Below, one piece after another: positions 14,446-22,215 of a stretch of 24,582 nucleotides of DNA. The stretch comes from CAZKTF01 sp964555565 (GTDB taxonomy: Bacteria > Planctomycetota > JAJSAM01 > JAKLKS01): the NCBI GenBank assembly GCA_964555565.1, contig CAZKTF010000023.1:1-24582 (forward strand), written 5' to 3'. The number at the start of each line of letters is the position of its first letter. Position 1 is the first letter of the stretch. A program made the position numbers and the translations under genes. Under the pieces are notes generated by a model, which saw only the letters and a program-made list of their open reading frames with translations, made no database searches and was not told the origin of the DNA.

Positions 14446-15978
14446 CTACCCCGCCAGGGCCCTGGCCACCGGCTCCACCCCGTCCCCGATGACCCCGAGG
14501 AGGAGTCCCGGCCAGAAGCCGAAGAGGAGGAGGACCGCCAGCAGGAAGAGGAAGGGGGCCCTCCGGAACCATGTGTCCGCGTCCCGGAGCCCGTCCCACC
14601 GGGGGTTCCTCGGGCCGAAGAACGCCTCCCGGAGGGCGCGCAGGAGGTAGACGCCGGTGATGACGATCCCGAACACCGCCACCACGGCCTGCCACCGGAG
14701 GCCCCCGCCCCAGGCCCCGAAGATCACCATGGTCTCGGAGATGAAGTTGGCGAACCCGGGGACCCCGGCCGAGGCCATGGTCATGAGCGTGAAGCAGGTC
14801 CCGATGAAGGGGATCTGGTGGGCCATGCCCCCGAGGTCGGGGAGCGTCCGCACGTGGGTCTGGTCGTAGAAGAACCCGATGAGGGCGAAGGCCAGCGCCG
14901 TCATCACCCCGTGGGCGAACATCAGGAAGACCGCGCCGTTCATCCCGAGCATCGTCATGGAGGCGATCCCGAGGAGGACGTAGCCCATGTGGCTCGAGGA
15001 GGAGTAGCCCACGACGAACTTCATGTCCTTCTGCGCCATGGCGACGAGCCCGCCGTAGACGATGTTGAACATGGCGAGGACCGCCACCACCGGGAGCCAG
15101 TCGCGGGCGCCCTCGGGGAGCGCCGGGATCGCGATGCGGAGGATCGCGTAGGAGCCGAGCTTCATCAGGACGCCCGCGTGGAGCATGGAGGCCGCGGAGG
15201 GGGCCGCCGCGTGGCCGAGCGGGGACCAGGTGTGCATCGGCCACATGGGCGCGATGGCCCCGAACCCGAAGAGGAGGAAGGGGAAGACCCATCCCTGGAA
15301 CCCCATCCCCGCCCAGGGCTCGTCCCAGGCCGGCGAGCGGCTCGCCCGGAGGATGTCCTCCAGGTCGAAGGAGGGGAACCCGTTGATGCGGCCCGCGCGG
15401 AAGTACACCATCAGCAGCCCGATCAGCGCCACCACCGCACCCGTGGTCAGGTACAGGGTGAGCTTCATCGATGCGTATTCCCTGCGCGTGGACCCCCAGA
15501 TGCCGACGAGCAGGTACATGGGGATGACGGCGAGCTCGTAGAAGAAGTAGAACCAGAACAGGTCCCGGGTGGCGAAGACCCCGAAGACCCCGGTCACGAG
15601 GGTGAGCAGGGAGACGTAGAACTCCTTCGGGCGGTCCTCCACGCTCCAGGAGACGAGCACCCCCGCGAAGATGACGATGGCGGTGAGGAAGAGCATGGCG
15701 ACGGTCATCCCGTCGGCCGCCACGTTCCAGGAGATCCCGAGTTCCGGGACCCAGGGGACCTTCTGGGCGAAGCGGGCCAGCGACGCGGCGGAGCCCCCGG
15801 GCCCGCCCTCCCGGGCCGCGGCCAGGAGGACGACCGCGAGCACGAGCTGGATCGACATGCCGAGGAGGGAGACCCGGCGGACCCAGCCCTTCCGGGCCGA
15901 AGGGAGGAAGAGGAGGGCCGTGACCGTGCCCGCGGGGATCACCACCATCCAGGTGAGGAGCGAGAGGCCCAGGAACAC
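14446..15978 (-). CDS. nuoM: NADH-quinone oxidoreductase subunit M
   Basis: The 510-residue antiporter-like proton-pumping subunit starts at GTG 15978, directly abutting nuoL's TAG. Family features: TM5 Glu 148 (FYFFYELAVIPMYLLVG), TM8 Lys 273 (HAGVLMKLGSYAILR), DMKFVVGYSSSSHMGYVLLG (318-337) and the TM12 Glu 415 (GFANFISETMVIFG). In place of the usual TM7 Lys before PMxPxHxW there is Ile 242 (GAIAPMWPMHTW), and the common LPDAH motif reads SPLGH (252-256). A related form (HTWSPxGH...SMLHAGVLMKLG) is, to my recollection, found in NuoM of several bacterial groups, so this may be a family trait. The ribosome site is weak and translation is probably coupled to nuoL. Confidence 0.95.
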   Translation of the reverse strand: MFLGLSLLTWMVVIPAGTVTALLFLPSARKGWVRRVSLLGMSIQLVLAVVLLAAAREGGPGGSAASLARFAQKVPWVPELGISWNVAADGMTVAMLFLTAIVIFAGVLVSWSVEDRPKEFYVSLLTLVTGVFGVFATRDLFWFYFFYELAVIPMYLLVGIWGSTRREYASMKLTLYLTTGAVVALIGLLMVYFRAGRINGFPSFDLEDILRASRSPAWDEPWAGMGFQGWVFPFLLFGFGAIAPMWPMHTWSPLGHAAAPSAASMLHAGVLMKLGSYAILRIAIPALPEGARDWLPVVAVLAMFNIVYGGLVAMAQKDMKFVVGYSSSSHMGYVLLGIASMTMLGMNGAVFLMFAHGVMTALAFALIGFFYDQTHVRTLPDLGGMAHQIPFIGTCFTLMTMASAGVPGFANFISETMVIFGAWGGGLRWQAVVAVFGIVITGVYLLRALREAFFGPRNPRWDGLRDADTWFRRAPFLFLLAVLLLFGFWPGLLLGVIGDGVEPVARALAG

Positions 15979-17988
15979 CTACCGGCCCCCCTTCCCGAAC
16001 AGCAGGACCCACCCCGCCACGAGCATGGTGCTCGCGACCGCGAAGCGCACGTAGGTCTGCAGCGAGCCGGTCTGGAGCCCGCGGAGCTCCGCCCCCGCCC
16101 GGCGCGTCGCCCCGGCGACGCCGTCCACGACCCCGCGGATGAGGACGTTCTGCTCGAAGAAGTCGGCCGCCTCGGCGATCCCCTGCTGCACGCGCCGCAC
16201 GAGGAAGAGGTAGAGGTCGTCGAAGTAGTACTTGTTCACGAGGAGGGCGTGGACCGGGGCGAGCCGCGCCTTCCAGGCCGCGGCGTCGAGGGTGCGCGTC
16301 GCGTAGAAGAGGACGCCGAGGACGAGCCCCGCGAGCGCCGCGACCGTCCCCATCGCCGCCACGTCCCCGTGGAACCCGTGCCCGCCCTCGTGGGGCCTGA
16401 TCCCGACGATCTCGAAGGCCTTCTGGAAGAGCCACGGCGAGTCGTGGGGGAAGATCAGCGGGAACCCGAGGAACCCGACCAGGGCCGCCGGCACCGCCAG
16501 GACCCAGAGCGGCAGCGTCATCACCGCCGGGGACTCGTGCGGGTGGCCGTGGCCGCGGTACTCCCCGTGGAAGGTCAGGAAGGTCGTCCGCATCATGTAG
16601 AAGGCGGTGAGCGCCGCGGTGACGAGGCCCAGGGCCAGCAGCGGAGCGCTCGCGTGCTCCCCCCCGTGGGCCGCCGCCGCGAGGATCTCGTCCTTGCTGA
16701 AGAAGCCGGCGAAGGGGAACAGCCCCGCCAGGGCGAGCGTCCCGATCCACCAGGTCGCGCACGTGGACCTCATGGACTTCTTCAGGCCGCCCATCTCGAA
16801 GATGTCCTGCGTGTGGCAGGCGTGGATGACCGACCCGGCCCCGAGGAACAGGAGGGCCTTGAAGAAGGCGTGCGTGGTGAGGTGGAACATCGCCGCCGTG
16901 GCCCCGGCCAGGCCCACCGCCATGACCATGTAGCCGAGCTGGGAGAGGGTCGAGTAGGCGAGCACCTTCTTGATGTCGGTCTGGACCACCGCGATGGTCG
17001 CCGCGAGGAAGGCGGTGATCCCCCCGATCCAGGCGACGACGTGGAGGGCCCCGGGGAAGGGCTCGAAGAGGAAGAAGCAGCGGCAGATCATGTAGACGCC
17101 CGCCGCCACCATCGTGGCCGCGTGCATGAGGGCGGAGACCGGCGTCGGGCCCTCCATGGCGTCCGGGAGCCAGACGTGGAGCGGCACCTGGGCCGACTTC
17201 CCCACGGCGCCGCAGAAGATGAGGAGCGCCGCTCCCGCCGCGATCCCCGCCGGGAGGAGTCGCCAGCCCTCCCCCCCGCCGGAGCGGTAGAAGGCCGCCA
17301 GGTGCTCGAAGTCGAGCGCGTTCCGCGGCTCCCCGCCCGGCGGCGTCCAGCCCGCGAAGGCCGGGAGGTTCTGCACCGTGAAGTACAGCAGCAGGATCCC
17401 GCAGAGGAACCCGAAGTCCCCCACGCGGTTCGTCATGAAGGCCTTCTTCCCCGCCTCCACCGCGGAGTCCTTCCCGAACCAGAACCCGATGAGGAGGTAG
17501 GAGGACAGCCCCACCAGTTCCCAGAAGACGAAGGTCTGGAGGAGGTTCGGGGAGAAGACGATCCCCAGCATCGAGAAGGAGAAGAGCGAGAGGCAGGCGA
17601 AGAACCTCCCGTACCCCTCGTCCCCGTGCATGTAGCCGATGGAGTAGACGAAGATGCAGGTCCCGACGAGGGTGACGACCAGCGCCATGAGGAGGGAGAG
17701 GCGGTCCACGAGGACGCCGAAGCCGACGACGAACACCCCGGGCACCGTCTTCCCGTCCACCACCCCGCCCGAGGCGATCCACTCCACCTGGTGCCGGGCG
17801 AGCGGCCCCTCCCCCTCCCGGCCGAGCGAGCGGGAGAGGAGCACCAGCGTGCAGGCCAGGCCCAGCGCCATGGCGCCCACCGCGAGCCCCGCGGCCAGCG
17901 CGCGCCGGCGGCGGAACAGCAGCCCCCCCAGCGCCGCCGCCGCGAGCGGCGCGAAGAGGACGACGTAGGCGAGGGTCGCGTTGTCCAT
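15979..17988 (-). CDS. nuoL: NADH-quinone oxidoreductase subunit L
   Basis: The 669-residue product starts at ATG 17988, 8 bp after nuoK. It is the distal antiporter-like subunit of complex I. Motifs: TM5 Glu 157 (FVFWELVGLSSYLL), Lys 264 and following (GKSAQVPLHVWLPDAMEG, PTPVSALMHAATMVAAG), TDIKKVLAYSTLSQLGYM (337-354) and HAFFKALLFLGAGSVIHA (373-390). A His-rich loop (HGEYRGHGHPHE) sits around 474-485. The C-terminal part (about 580-665: VNKYYFDDLYLF, then ADFFEQNVLIRGVVDG, then a final hydrophobic helix) is the region that in NuoL forms the long lateral helix HL clamping the membrane arm. Length is close to other NuoL proteins, and no defect is seen. Confidence 0.97.
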   Translation of the reverse strand: MDNATLAYVVLFAPLAAAALGGLLFRRRRALAAGLAVGAMALGLACTLVLLSRSLGREGEGPLARHQVEWIASGGVVDGKTVPGVFVVGFGVLVDRLSLLMALVVTLVGTCIFVYSIGYMHGDEGYGRFFACLSLFSFSMLGIVFSPNLLQTFVFWELVGLSSYLLIGFWFGKDSAVEAGKKAFMTNRVGDFGFLCGILLLYFTVQNLPAFAGWTPPGGEPRNALDFEHLAAFYRSGGGEGWRLLPAGIAAGAALLIFCGAVGKSAQVPLHVWLPDAMEGPTPVSALMHAATMVAAGVYMICRCFFLFEPFPGALHVVAWIGGITAFLAATIAVVQTDIKKVLAYSTLSQLGYMVMAVGLAGATAAMFHLTTHAFFKALLFLGAGSVIHACHTQDIFEMGGLKKSMRSTCATWWIGTLALAGLFPFAGFFSKDEILAAAAHGGEHASAPLLALGLVTAALTAFYMMRTTFLTFHGEYRGHGHPHESPAVMTLPLWVLAVPAALVGFLGFPLIFPHDSPWLFQKAFEIVGIRPHEGGHGFHGDVAAMGTVAALAGLVLGVLFYATRTLDAAAWKARLAPVHALLVNKYYFDDLYLFLVRRVQQGIAEAADFFEQNVLIRGVVDGVAGATRRAGAELRGLQTGSLQTYVRFAVASTMLVAGWVLLFGKGGR

Positions 17989-17996
17989 GGGGCGGG

Positions 17997-18311
17997 CTAG
18001 CCCTTCAGGTCCCCGGCGGCGTCCACGTCCACCGCCTTCTTGATCCGGAACAGGGCGATGAGGATGGCGAGCGCGACCGCGGCCTCGGCGGCGGCAACGG
18101 CGATGGAGAAGAAGACCATGACCTGGCCCTGGAGGTTCCCGTGGAGGCGGGAGAAGGCCACGAAGGCGAGGTTCGCGGCGCTGAGCATCAGCTCGAGCGA
18201 CATGAGGACCACGATGATGTTCCGCCGGAACAGGACCCCGAGGAGCCCCACGGCGAAGAGGATCCCCGAGACCAGGACGTAGGACTCGGCCGTGACCGGG
18301 GGCAGGTTCAC
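17997..18311 (-). CDS. nuoK: NADH-quinone oxidoreductase subunit K
   Basis: The 104-residue product starts at GTG 18311, whose GTGA overlaps nuoJ's TGA; GAGG lies about 6 nt upstream. Three membrane helices are visible. The two conserved membrane glutamates of the proton path are Glu 40 (MSLELMLSAANLAF) and Glu 76 (AAAEAAVALAILIALFR). NuoK carries one proton channel at the junction of the quinone chamber and antiporter modules. The frame continues open upstream through nuoJ, but the overlap, ribosome site and normal family length (about 100) favour this start. Confidence 0.95.
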   Translation of the reverse strand: MNLPPVTAESYVLVSGILFAVGLLGVLFRRNIIVVLMSLELMLSAANLAFVAFSRLHGNLQGQVMVFFSIAVAAAEAAVALAILIALFRIKKAVDVDAAGDLKG

Positions 18312-18820
18312 GGGAGCCTCTTCTTCGTCAGGGCCACCGCGCCCACGATGGCCGCCAGGAGGAGGAGCGAGGCGACCTCGAAGGGGAGGAGGTGCTCGGA
18401 GAAGAGCTGCCTCGCCACTTCCATGGCGCCGCCCGGGCTCGGGTTCGGCTCGGGCCACCGCTTCGTGAAGCCCGGCACCGCCATCGCGAAGAACACCACG
18501 AGGAGGAGGAACCCGCCGACGCCGACGAAGAGCCCGCCCAGGCCCCCGTGGAGCGAGATGGACGGGGCGCGCTGCACGTCCTCCGGCCGGAGGTTGAGGA
18601 GCATGATCACGAAGAGGAACAGGACGAGGATGGCCCCCGCGTAGACCAGGACCTGGACGGCCGCGAGGAAGTGGGCGTCGAGCCCGGCGAACAGCCCCGC
18701 CAGGGCCCCGAAGCAGACCACGAGCCAGAGGACCGCGTGGAGCGCGCTCCGGGCGAGGACCATGAGCAGCGCCGCCGCCACGGCGACGGCGGAGAAGCCG
18801 TAGAAAGCGACGGGGTTCAA
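18308..18820 (-). CDS. nuoJ: NADH-quinone oxidoreductase subunit J
   Basis: The 170-residue product is read from TTG 18820, preceded by a strong GGAAGGAAGG about 4 nt away. A start at ATG 18895 would add 25 residues encoded inside the repeat-bearing spacer and lacks such a site. Five membrane segments are visible, with typical NuoJ motifs: SALHAVLWLVVCFGALAGLF, LDAHFLAAVQVLVYAGAILV and FLFVIMLLNLRPED. It belongs to the membrane arm beside NuoK and NuoH, where its TM3 region helps gate proton transfer. Unlike the other nuo junctions it is separated from the preceding gene (nuoI) by 141 bp. Confidence 0.9.
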   Translation of the reverse strand: MNPVAFYGFSAVAVAAALLMVLARSALHAVLWLVVCFGALAGLFAGLDAHFLAAVQVLVYAGAILVLFLFVIMLLNLRPEDVQRAPSISLHGGLGGLFVGVGGFLLLVVFFAMAVPGFTKRWPEPNPSPGGAMEVARQLFSEHLLPFEVASLLLLAAIVGAVALTKKRLP

Positions 18821-18863
18821 GCGCCTTCCTTCCTTCGCGTTCCGCTGCGCCCGCGTCCCGGCA

Positions 18864-18956
18864 GGCCCTGGGCCCTGTGCCCTGGGCTCAGGCAAACCTG
18901 CCTTGCTCAGGGCTCAGGGCCCAGGGCCGCCTTTCGCTCAGGGCCCGGGGCCGCCT
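18864..18956. repeat. Inverted and direct repeats in the nuoI-nuoJ spacer
   Basis: A 14-bp inverted repeat, GGCCCTGGGCCCTG (18864-18877) and its complement (18915-18928), flanks a 37-base loop. A 21-bp direct repeat, starting GCTCAGGGCCC, occurs at 18912-18932 and 18936-18956 with one mismatch (24-bp spacing). Short CTCAGGGC or GGGCCCTG units recur throughout. It looks like a small dispersed intergenic repeat element or an mRNA structure, not a gene. Its unit is not seen elsewhere in the window. Confidence 0.7.
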
Positions 18957-18961
18957 CTGTC

Positions 18962-19498
18962 TCAGTGCGCCTTTCCCTCCTGCGCCGCCTCCTCCTCGTC
19001 CGCGTTCTTCCACTTCTTGATCGGGTCCTTGCGGACCCCGCCGATCTGGTAAAGCTTCTCCTTGCGGAACACCATCTCCTCGCGCGTGGCGCCCACGATC
19101 TCGTACTCCTGCGACATGAAGATCGCCTCCTCGGGGCAGACCTCCTCGCAGTAGCCGCAGAAGATGCAGCGCAGCATGTCGATGTCGAAGACCTCGGGGA
19201 TCTTCTCCTCGCGGCCCCCGCCCGGCCGCTCGGTCGGGACGATCGTGATGGCGCGCGGCGGGCACACGAACTCGCAGAGCGAGCAGGCCACGCACTTCTC
19301 CCGCCCCTGGTCGTCCACCACCAGGGAGGGGACCCCGCGGTAGTACTCCGGCAGCGTCCACTTCTCCTCCGGGTACTGCATCGTCGTCTTCTTCCTGAAG
19401 AGGTGGGACGCGGTCACGGCCATCCCCTTGACGACGGCGGGGAAGACCATCCGGTCCATGAACCCCATCCGCGGCCTATCGACCTTCACGTATCCCAC
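18962..19498 (-). CDS. nuoI: NADH-quinone oxidoreductase subunit I (two [4Fe-4S] ferredoxin subunit)
   Basis: The 178-residue product starts at GTG 19498, four bases past nuoH's stop, with a strong GGGGAGG ribosome site. Two ferredoxin motifs bind clusters N6a and N6b: Cys 69, 72, 75, 79 (CVACSLCEFVCP) and Cys 111, 114, 117, 121 (CIFCGYCEEVCP). Conserved LFRKKTT and YRGVPSL elements lie before them. The protein passes electrons from the NuoG chain towards cluster N2 and the quinone. The C-terminal tail is acidic/basic and variable (WKNADEEEAAQEG). Its stop is 5 bp from the repeat block of the following spacer. Confidence 0.97.
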   Translation of the reverse strand: MGYVKVDRPRMGFMDRMVFPAVVKGMAVTASHLFRKKTTMQYPEEKWTLPEYYRGVPSLVVDDQGREKCVACSLCEFVCPPRAITIVPTERPGGGREEKIPEVFDIDMLRCIFCGYCEEVCPEEAIFMSQEYEIVGATREEMVFRKEKLYQIGGVRKDPIKKWKNADEEEAAQEGKAH

Positions 19499-19502
19499 GG
19501 CG

Positions 19503-20597
19503 CTACCTCCCCACCAGGAACCCCGGGCCCCAGGCCTTCATCCCCGCGGCCACGAGGAGGTTCGCCAGCGAGGCCGGGAGGAAGACCTTCCACCCGAGCC
19601 GCATGAGCTGGTCGTAGCGGAACCGCGGGAGGGTCCACCGGATCCAGATGTAGACGAAGAGGAAGGAGAGGGTCTTCGACCACCAGATCCCGGTCTGGAT
19701 CAGCGTCTGCCAGATCGTCCCGGGGAACGAGTCCTCGAGGCCGAACAGCGTCCACCCCCCGAAGAAGAGCGTGGTCATGAGGCCGCTCATGACCACCATG
19801 GCCGTGTACTCCCCGAGGAAGAACAGGGCGAACTTCATCGAGGAGTACTCGGTGTGGTAGCCGGCGGCGAGCTCCGACTCCGCCTCGGGCATGTCGAAGG
19901 GGAGGCGGTTCGTCTCCGCGAAGGCCGCCGTCATGAACATGAGGAAGGCGAGGGTCCCCACGGGGAAGACGAAGACGCCCCAGGCCGGCAGGAACCCGAA
20001 GAGATGCGTCCCGGCCTGCCACCGGACGATCTCGCTGAGGCGCAGCGAGCCCGAGAGGATCACGATCACGACCGCCGCCAGCGCCATGGACAGCTCGTAG
20101 GAGATCATCTGCGCCGAGGCGCGGACCCCGCCGAGCAGCGCGTACTTGCTGTTGCTCGCCCAGCCGCCGATCTGGATCCCGTAGACCGCGAGGGAGGAGA
20201 ACGCGAACAGGAGCAGGAGGCCCACGTCCAGGTCGATGACCTGGAACCGCTCGGCGAAGGGGAGGAGGGAGAAGGTCACGAGCGCCGGGATCATGGCCAG
20301 GGCCGGGGCGATCCGGTACAGGGTGCGGCTCACCTGCCCCGGGGTCACGTCCTCCTTGAAGACGAACTTGACCAGGTCCGCGACCGACTGGAGGAGCCCG
20401 AAGGGGCCGACCCGGTTGGGGCCGAGGCGGTCCTGCATCCAGGCCGAGACCCGGCGCTCCGCCCAGACGAGGATCGTCACGAGGGCCGGGGGGATCTGGA
20501 GGACGAGGAAGATGCAGACCCCCCTCCAGACCTCCCAGGGGAGCCAGGAGGGGAGGTCCTCCGCGGCGGGCCAGGTCGGCCAGGCGCCCGGGGTCAC
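19503..20597 (-). CDS. nuoH: NADH-quinone oxidoreductase subunit H
   Basis: The 364-residue membrane protein starts at GTG 20597; its GTGA overlaps nuoG's stop and GGGAG is about 8 nt upstream. The frame is open well upstream but there it overlaps nuoG. Motifs are those of the quinone-chamber subunit: ERRVSAWMQDRLGPNRVGP, GLLQSVADLVKFVFKED, ASNSKYALLGGVRASAQMISYE and AETNRLPFDMPEAESELAAG followed by HTEYSSMKFALFFLGEY. NuoH forms the quinone tunnel with NuoB and NuoD and connects it to the proton channels. It is slightly longer than the E. coli protein because of a longer N-terminus (TPGAWPTWPAAEDLPSW). This operon position (G-H-I) is standard. Confidence 0.95.
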   Translation of the reverse strand: MTPGAWPTWPAAEDLPSWLPWEVWRGVCIFLVLQIPPALVTILVWAERRVSAWMQDRLGPNRVGPFGLLQSVADLVKFVFKEDVTPGQVSRTLYRIAPALAMIPALVTFSLLPFAERFQVIDLDVGLLLLFAFSSLAVYGIQIGGWASNSKYALLGGVRASAQMISYELSMALAAVVIVILSGSLRLSEIVRWQAGTHLFGFLPAWGVFVFPVGTLAFLMFMTAAFAETNRLPFDMPEAESELAAGYHTEYSSMKFALFFLGEYTAMVVMSGLMTTLFFGGWTLFGLEDSFPGTIWQTLIQTGIWWSKTLSFLFVYIWIRWTLPRFRYDQLMRLGWKVFLPASLANLLVAAGMKAWGPGFLVGR

Positions 20598-22213
20598 GCG
20601 CCGGCTCCCGCCGGGGCCGCCCGGCCGGGCAGCGGCGCGCCCAGCTCGCCCACCGCCTCCAGGGTGAGCCCCCGGAAGGCCGGGCACGCCGCCGCCATCG
20701 CGCGGAAGAGCGCCCCGGGCGAGGTCGGCGTCGGGGGCGGGACCGCGCCGGCGGCGGCCCCCTCGGCGGCGAGGCGGTCGAGGAGGTCCGCGAGGAGCCC
20801 GGACTCCGGGCGGGCCTCGCCGGGGGGGCGCACGGCGGCCCGGAGGCGCTGCACCCGCCCGTCCACGTTCACCATCGTGCCGTCCTTCTCCGCCGGGGTC
20901 GCCCCGGGGAGGACGACCTTCGCCCGGCGCGCGGTCTCCGTGAGCCGCGTCCCGACCACGGCGACGAAGGGGACCTTCGCGAGCGCCTCGAGGGCGTCCG
21001 GCCGGTCGTCCAGGTCCTCGCCCACGAGGACGGCCCAGCGCACCTTCCCCGCGGCCGCGGCGGCGGCGAAGCCGTCGAGGCCGAAGCCGCCCGCGCGCGG
21101 GGCGATCCCGGCGGCGCGCGCCCCGTTCGCGTTCGGGTTCCGGTCCGCCGAGAGGAGGAAGCCGTCCCCCTCGCCGGCGCGGGGCTTGAGGTCCAGGTTC
21201 GGGGACCCGACCCCGTCCCCGAGGAGACGGCGGGCGAGCCAGCACTCCTCGTTCGTGAGCCTCGCCGAGACGAGGCCGAACAGTCCCGACGCGCCGCCCG
21301 CCCTGGCCTCCGAGAGCGCCCCCGCGAGGAGGTCCATCGCCTCCCCGGGAGGCGCCGCCTCGAGCCTCCCGCCGCGGGCGACCAGGGCGGAGGCGAGCCG
21401 GTCCGGGGACGCCGTCTCCCCGATGTTCAGCCGCCCGTAGTCGCACATCCACCACCGGTTCACGGAGGGGTTCTCGGCGGGGACGAGCCGCAGCACCCGG
21501 TTCCAGCGCGTCCCCGCCAGCACGTTGCAGCCCCGCGCGCAGGAGGTGCAGACCGTCCGCTTCTGCTCCATGAACCAGACGCGGGACTTGAAGCGGAAGT
21601 CGGCCGAGGTGAGCGCCCCCACCGGGCAGACGTCGATGACGTTCATCGAGTAGGGGTTCGAGAGGGTCTTCCCGGGCGCGACGTCGATCTCGCACCGGTC
21701 CCCCCGCTCGACCACGCACAGCTCGTCCGCCTTCGCCACCTCCTCGCAGAACCGCACGCAGCGGGTGCAGACGATGCAGCGCTCGGCGTCGAACACCACC
21801 TTGTCCGAGAAGGCCACGTGCTTGCGCTTGTGGTTCTTCGGGACGTCGAAGCGGGAGACCCCCGCGCCCAGCTCGAAGGAGTACTCCTGGAGCTTGCACT
21901 CCCCCGCCTGGTCGCAGATGGGGCAGTCGAGGGGGTGGTTGATGAGGAGGAGCTCCATCACGTCCGCCCGCGCCTTGCGGGCGACCTCGGACTCGGTGCG
22001 GACGACCATCCCCTCGGCGCAGGGCAGGTTGCAGGAGATCTGGACCCCGCGCATCTTCTCGACCTCGACGAGGCAGATCCGGCAGTTGCCCGCGATGGAG
22101 AGGCCCGGGTGCCAGCAGTAGTGCGGCACGTCCTTCTTGAGCGTCCGCGCGGCCTCGAGGACGGTGGTCCCCGCCGGGACCTCCACCGCCTGCCCGTCGA
22201 TGGTGAGCTTCAT
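20594..22213 (-). CDS. nuoG: NADH-quinone oxidoreductase subunit G (short form)
   Basis: The 539-residue product starts at ATG 22213, two bases after nuoF's stop. Cluster ligands: [2Fe-2S] Cys 33, 44, 47, 61 (HYCWHPGLS, GNCRICLVEV); His 93 with Cys 97, 100, 106 (HPLDCPICDQAGEC); Cys 146, 149, 152 with Cys 196 (CIVCTRC, CPVG) and Cys 156. Cys 222, 225, 229 and 257 (CTSCARGCN, MCDYG) match the extra N7-type [4Fe-4S] site. Electrons run along this chain from NuoF to NuoI. The C-terminal molybdopterin-oxidoreductase-like domain is reduced (about 270-539, Ala/Gly/Arg-rich; KVVLPGATPAEKDGTMVN recognisable), so it is shorter than E. coli NuoG (about 900 residues). No frameshift is seen. Confidence 0.95.
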   Translation of the reverse strand: MKLTIDGQAVEVPAGTTVLEAARTLKKDVPHYCWHPGLSIAGNCRICLVEVEKMRGVQISCNLPCAEGMVVRTESEVARKARADVMELLLINHPLDCPICDQAGECKLQEYSFELGAGVSRFDVPKNHKRKHVAFSDKVVFDAERCIVCTRCVRFCEEVAKADELCVVERGDRCEIDVAPGKTLSNPYSMNVIDVCPVGALTSADFRFKSRVWFMEQKRTVCTSCARGCNVLAGTRWNRVLRLVPAENPSVNRWWMCDYGRLNIGETASPDRLASALVARGGRLEAAPPGEAMDLLAGALSEARAGGASGLFGLVSARLTNEECWLARRLLGDGVGSPNLDLKPRAGEGDGFLLSADRNPNANGARAAGIAPRAGGFGLDGFAAAAAAGKVRWAVLVGEDLDDRPDALEALAKVPFVAVVGTRLTETARRAKVVLPGATPAEKDGTMVNVDGRVQRLRAAVRPPGEARPESGLLADLLDRLAAEGAAAGAVPPPTPTSPGALFRAMAAACPAFRGLTLEAVGELGAPLPGRAAPAGAGA

Positions 22214-22215
22214 CT

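Noticed and set aside
12872..17782. A minus-strand open frame of over 1,600 codons running through nuoN, nuoM and nuoL
   Set aside because: It is out of frame with three unmistakable nuo genes, and its translation is Arg/Gly/Pro-rich low-complexity sequence. High G+C makes stop codons rare in the other frames.
14134..18000. A plus-strand open frame of about 1,290 codons opposite nuoL and nuoM
   Set aside because: The translation is Glu/Arg/Pro/His-rich with no domain, and the opposite strand encodes conserved complex I subunits. It is a shadow.
18821..18961. The nuoI-nuoJ repeats as a CRISPR array
   Set aside because: Only two imperfect 21-bp copies with a 3-bp gap, plus inverted units; there are no regular spacers and no cas genes.
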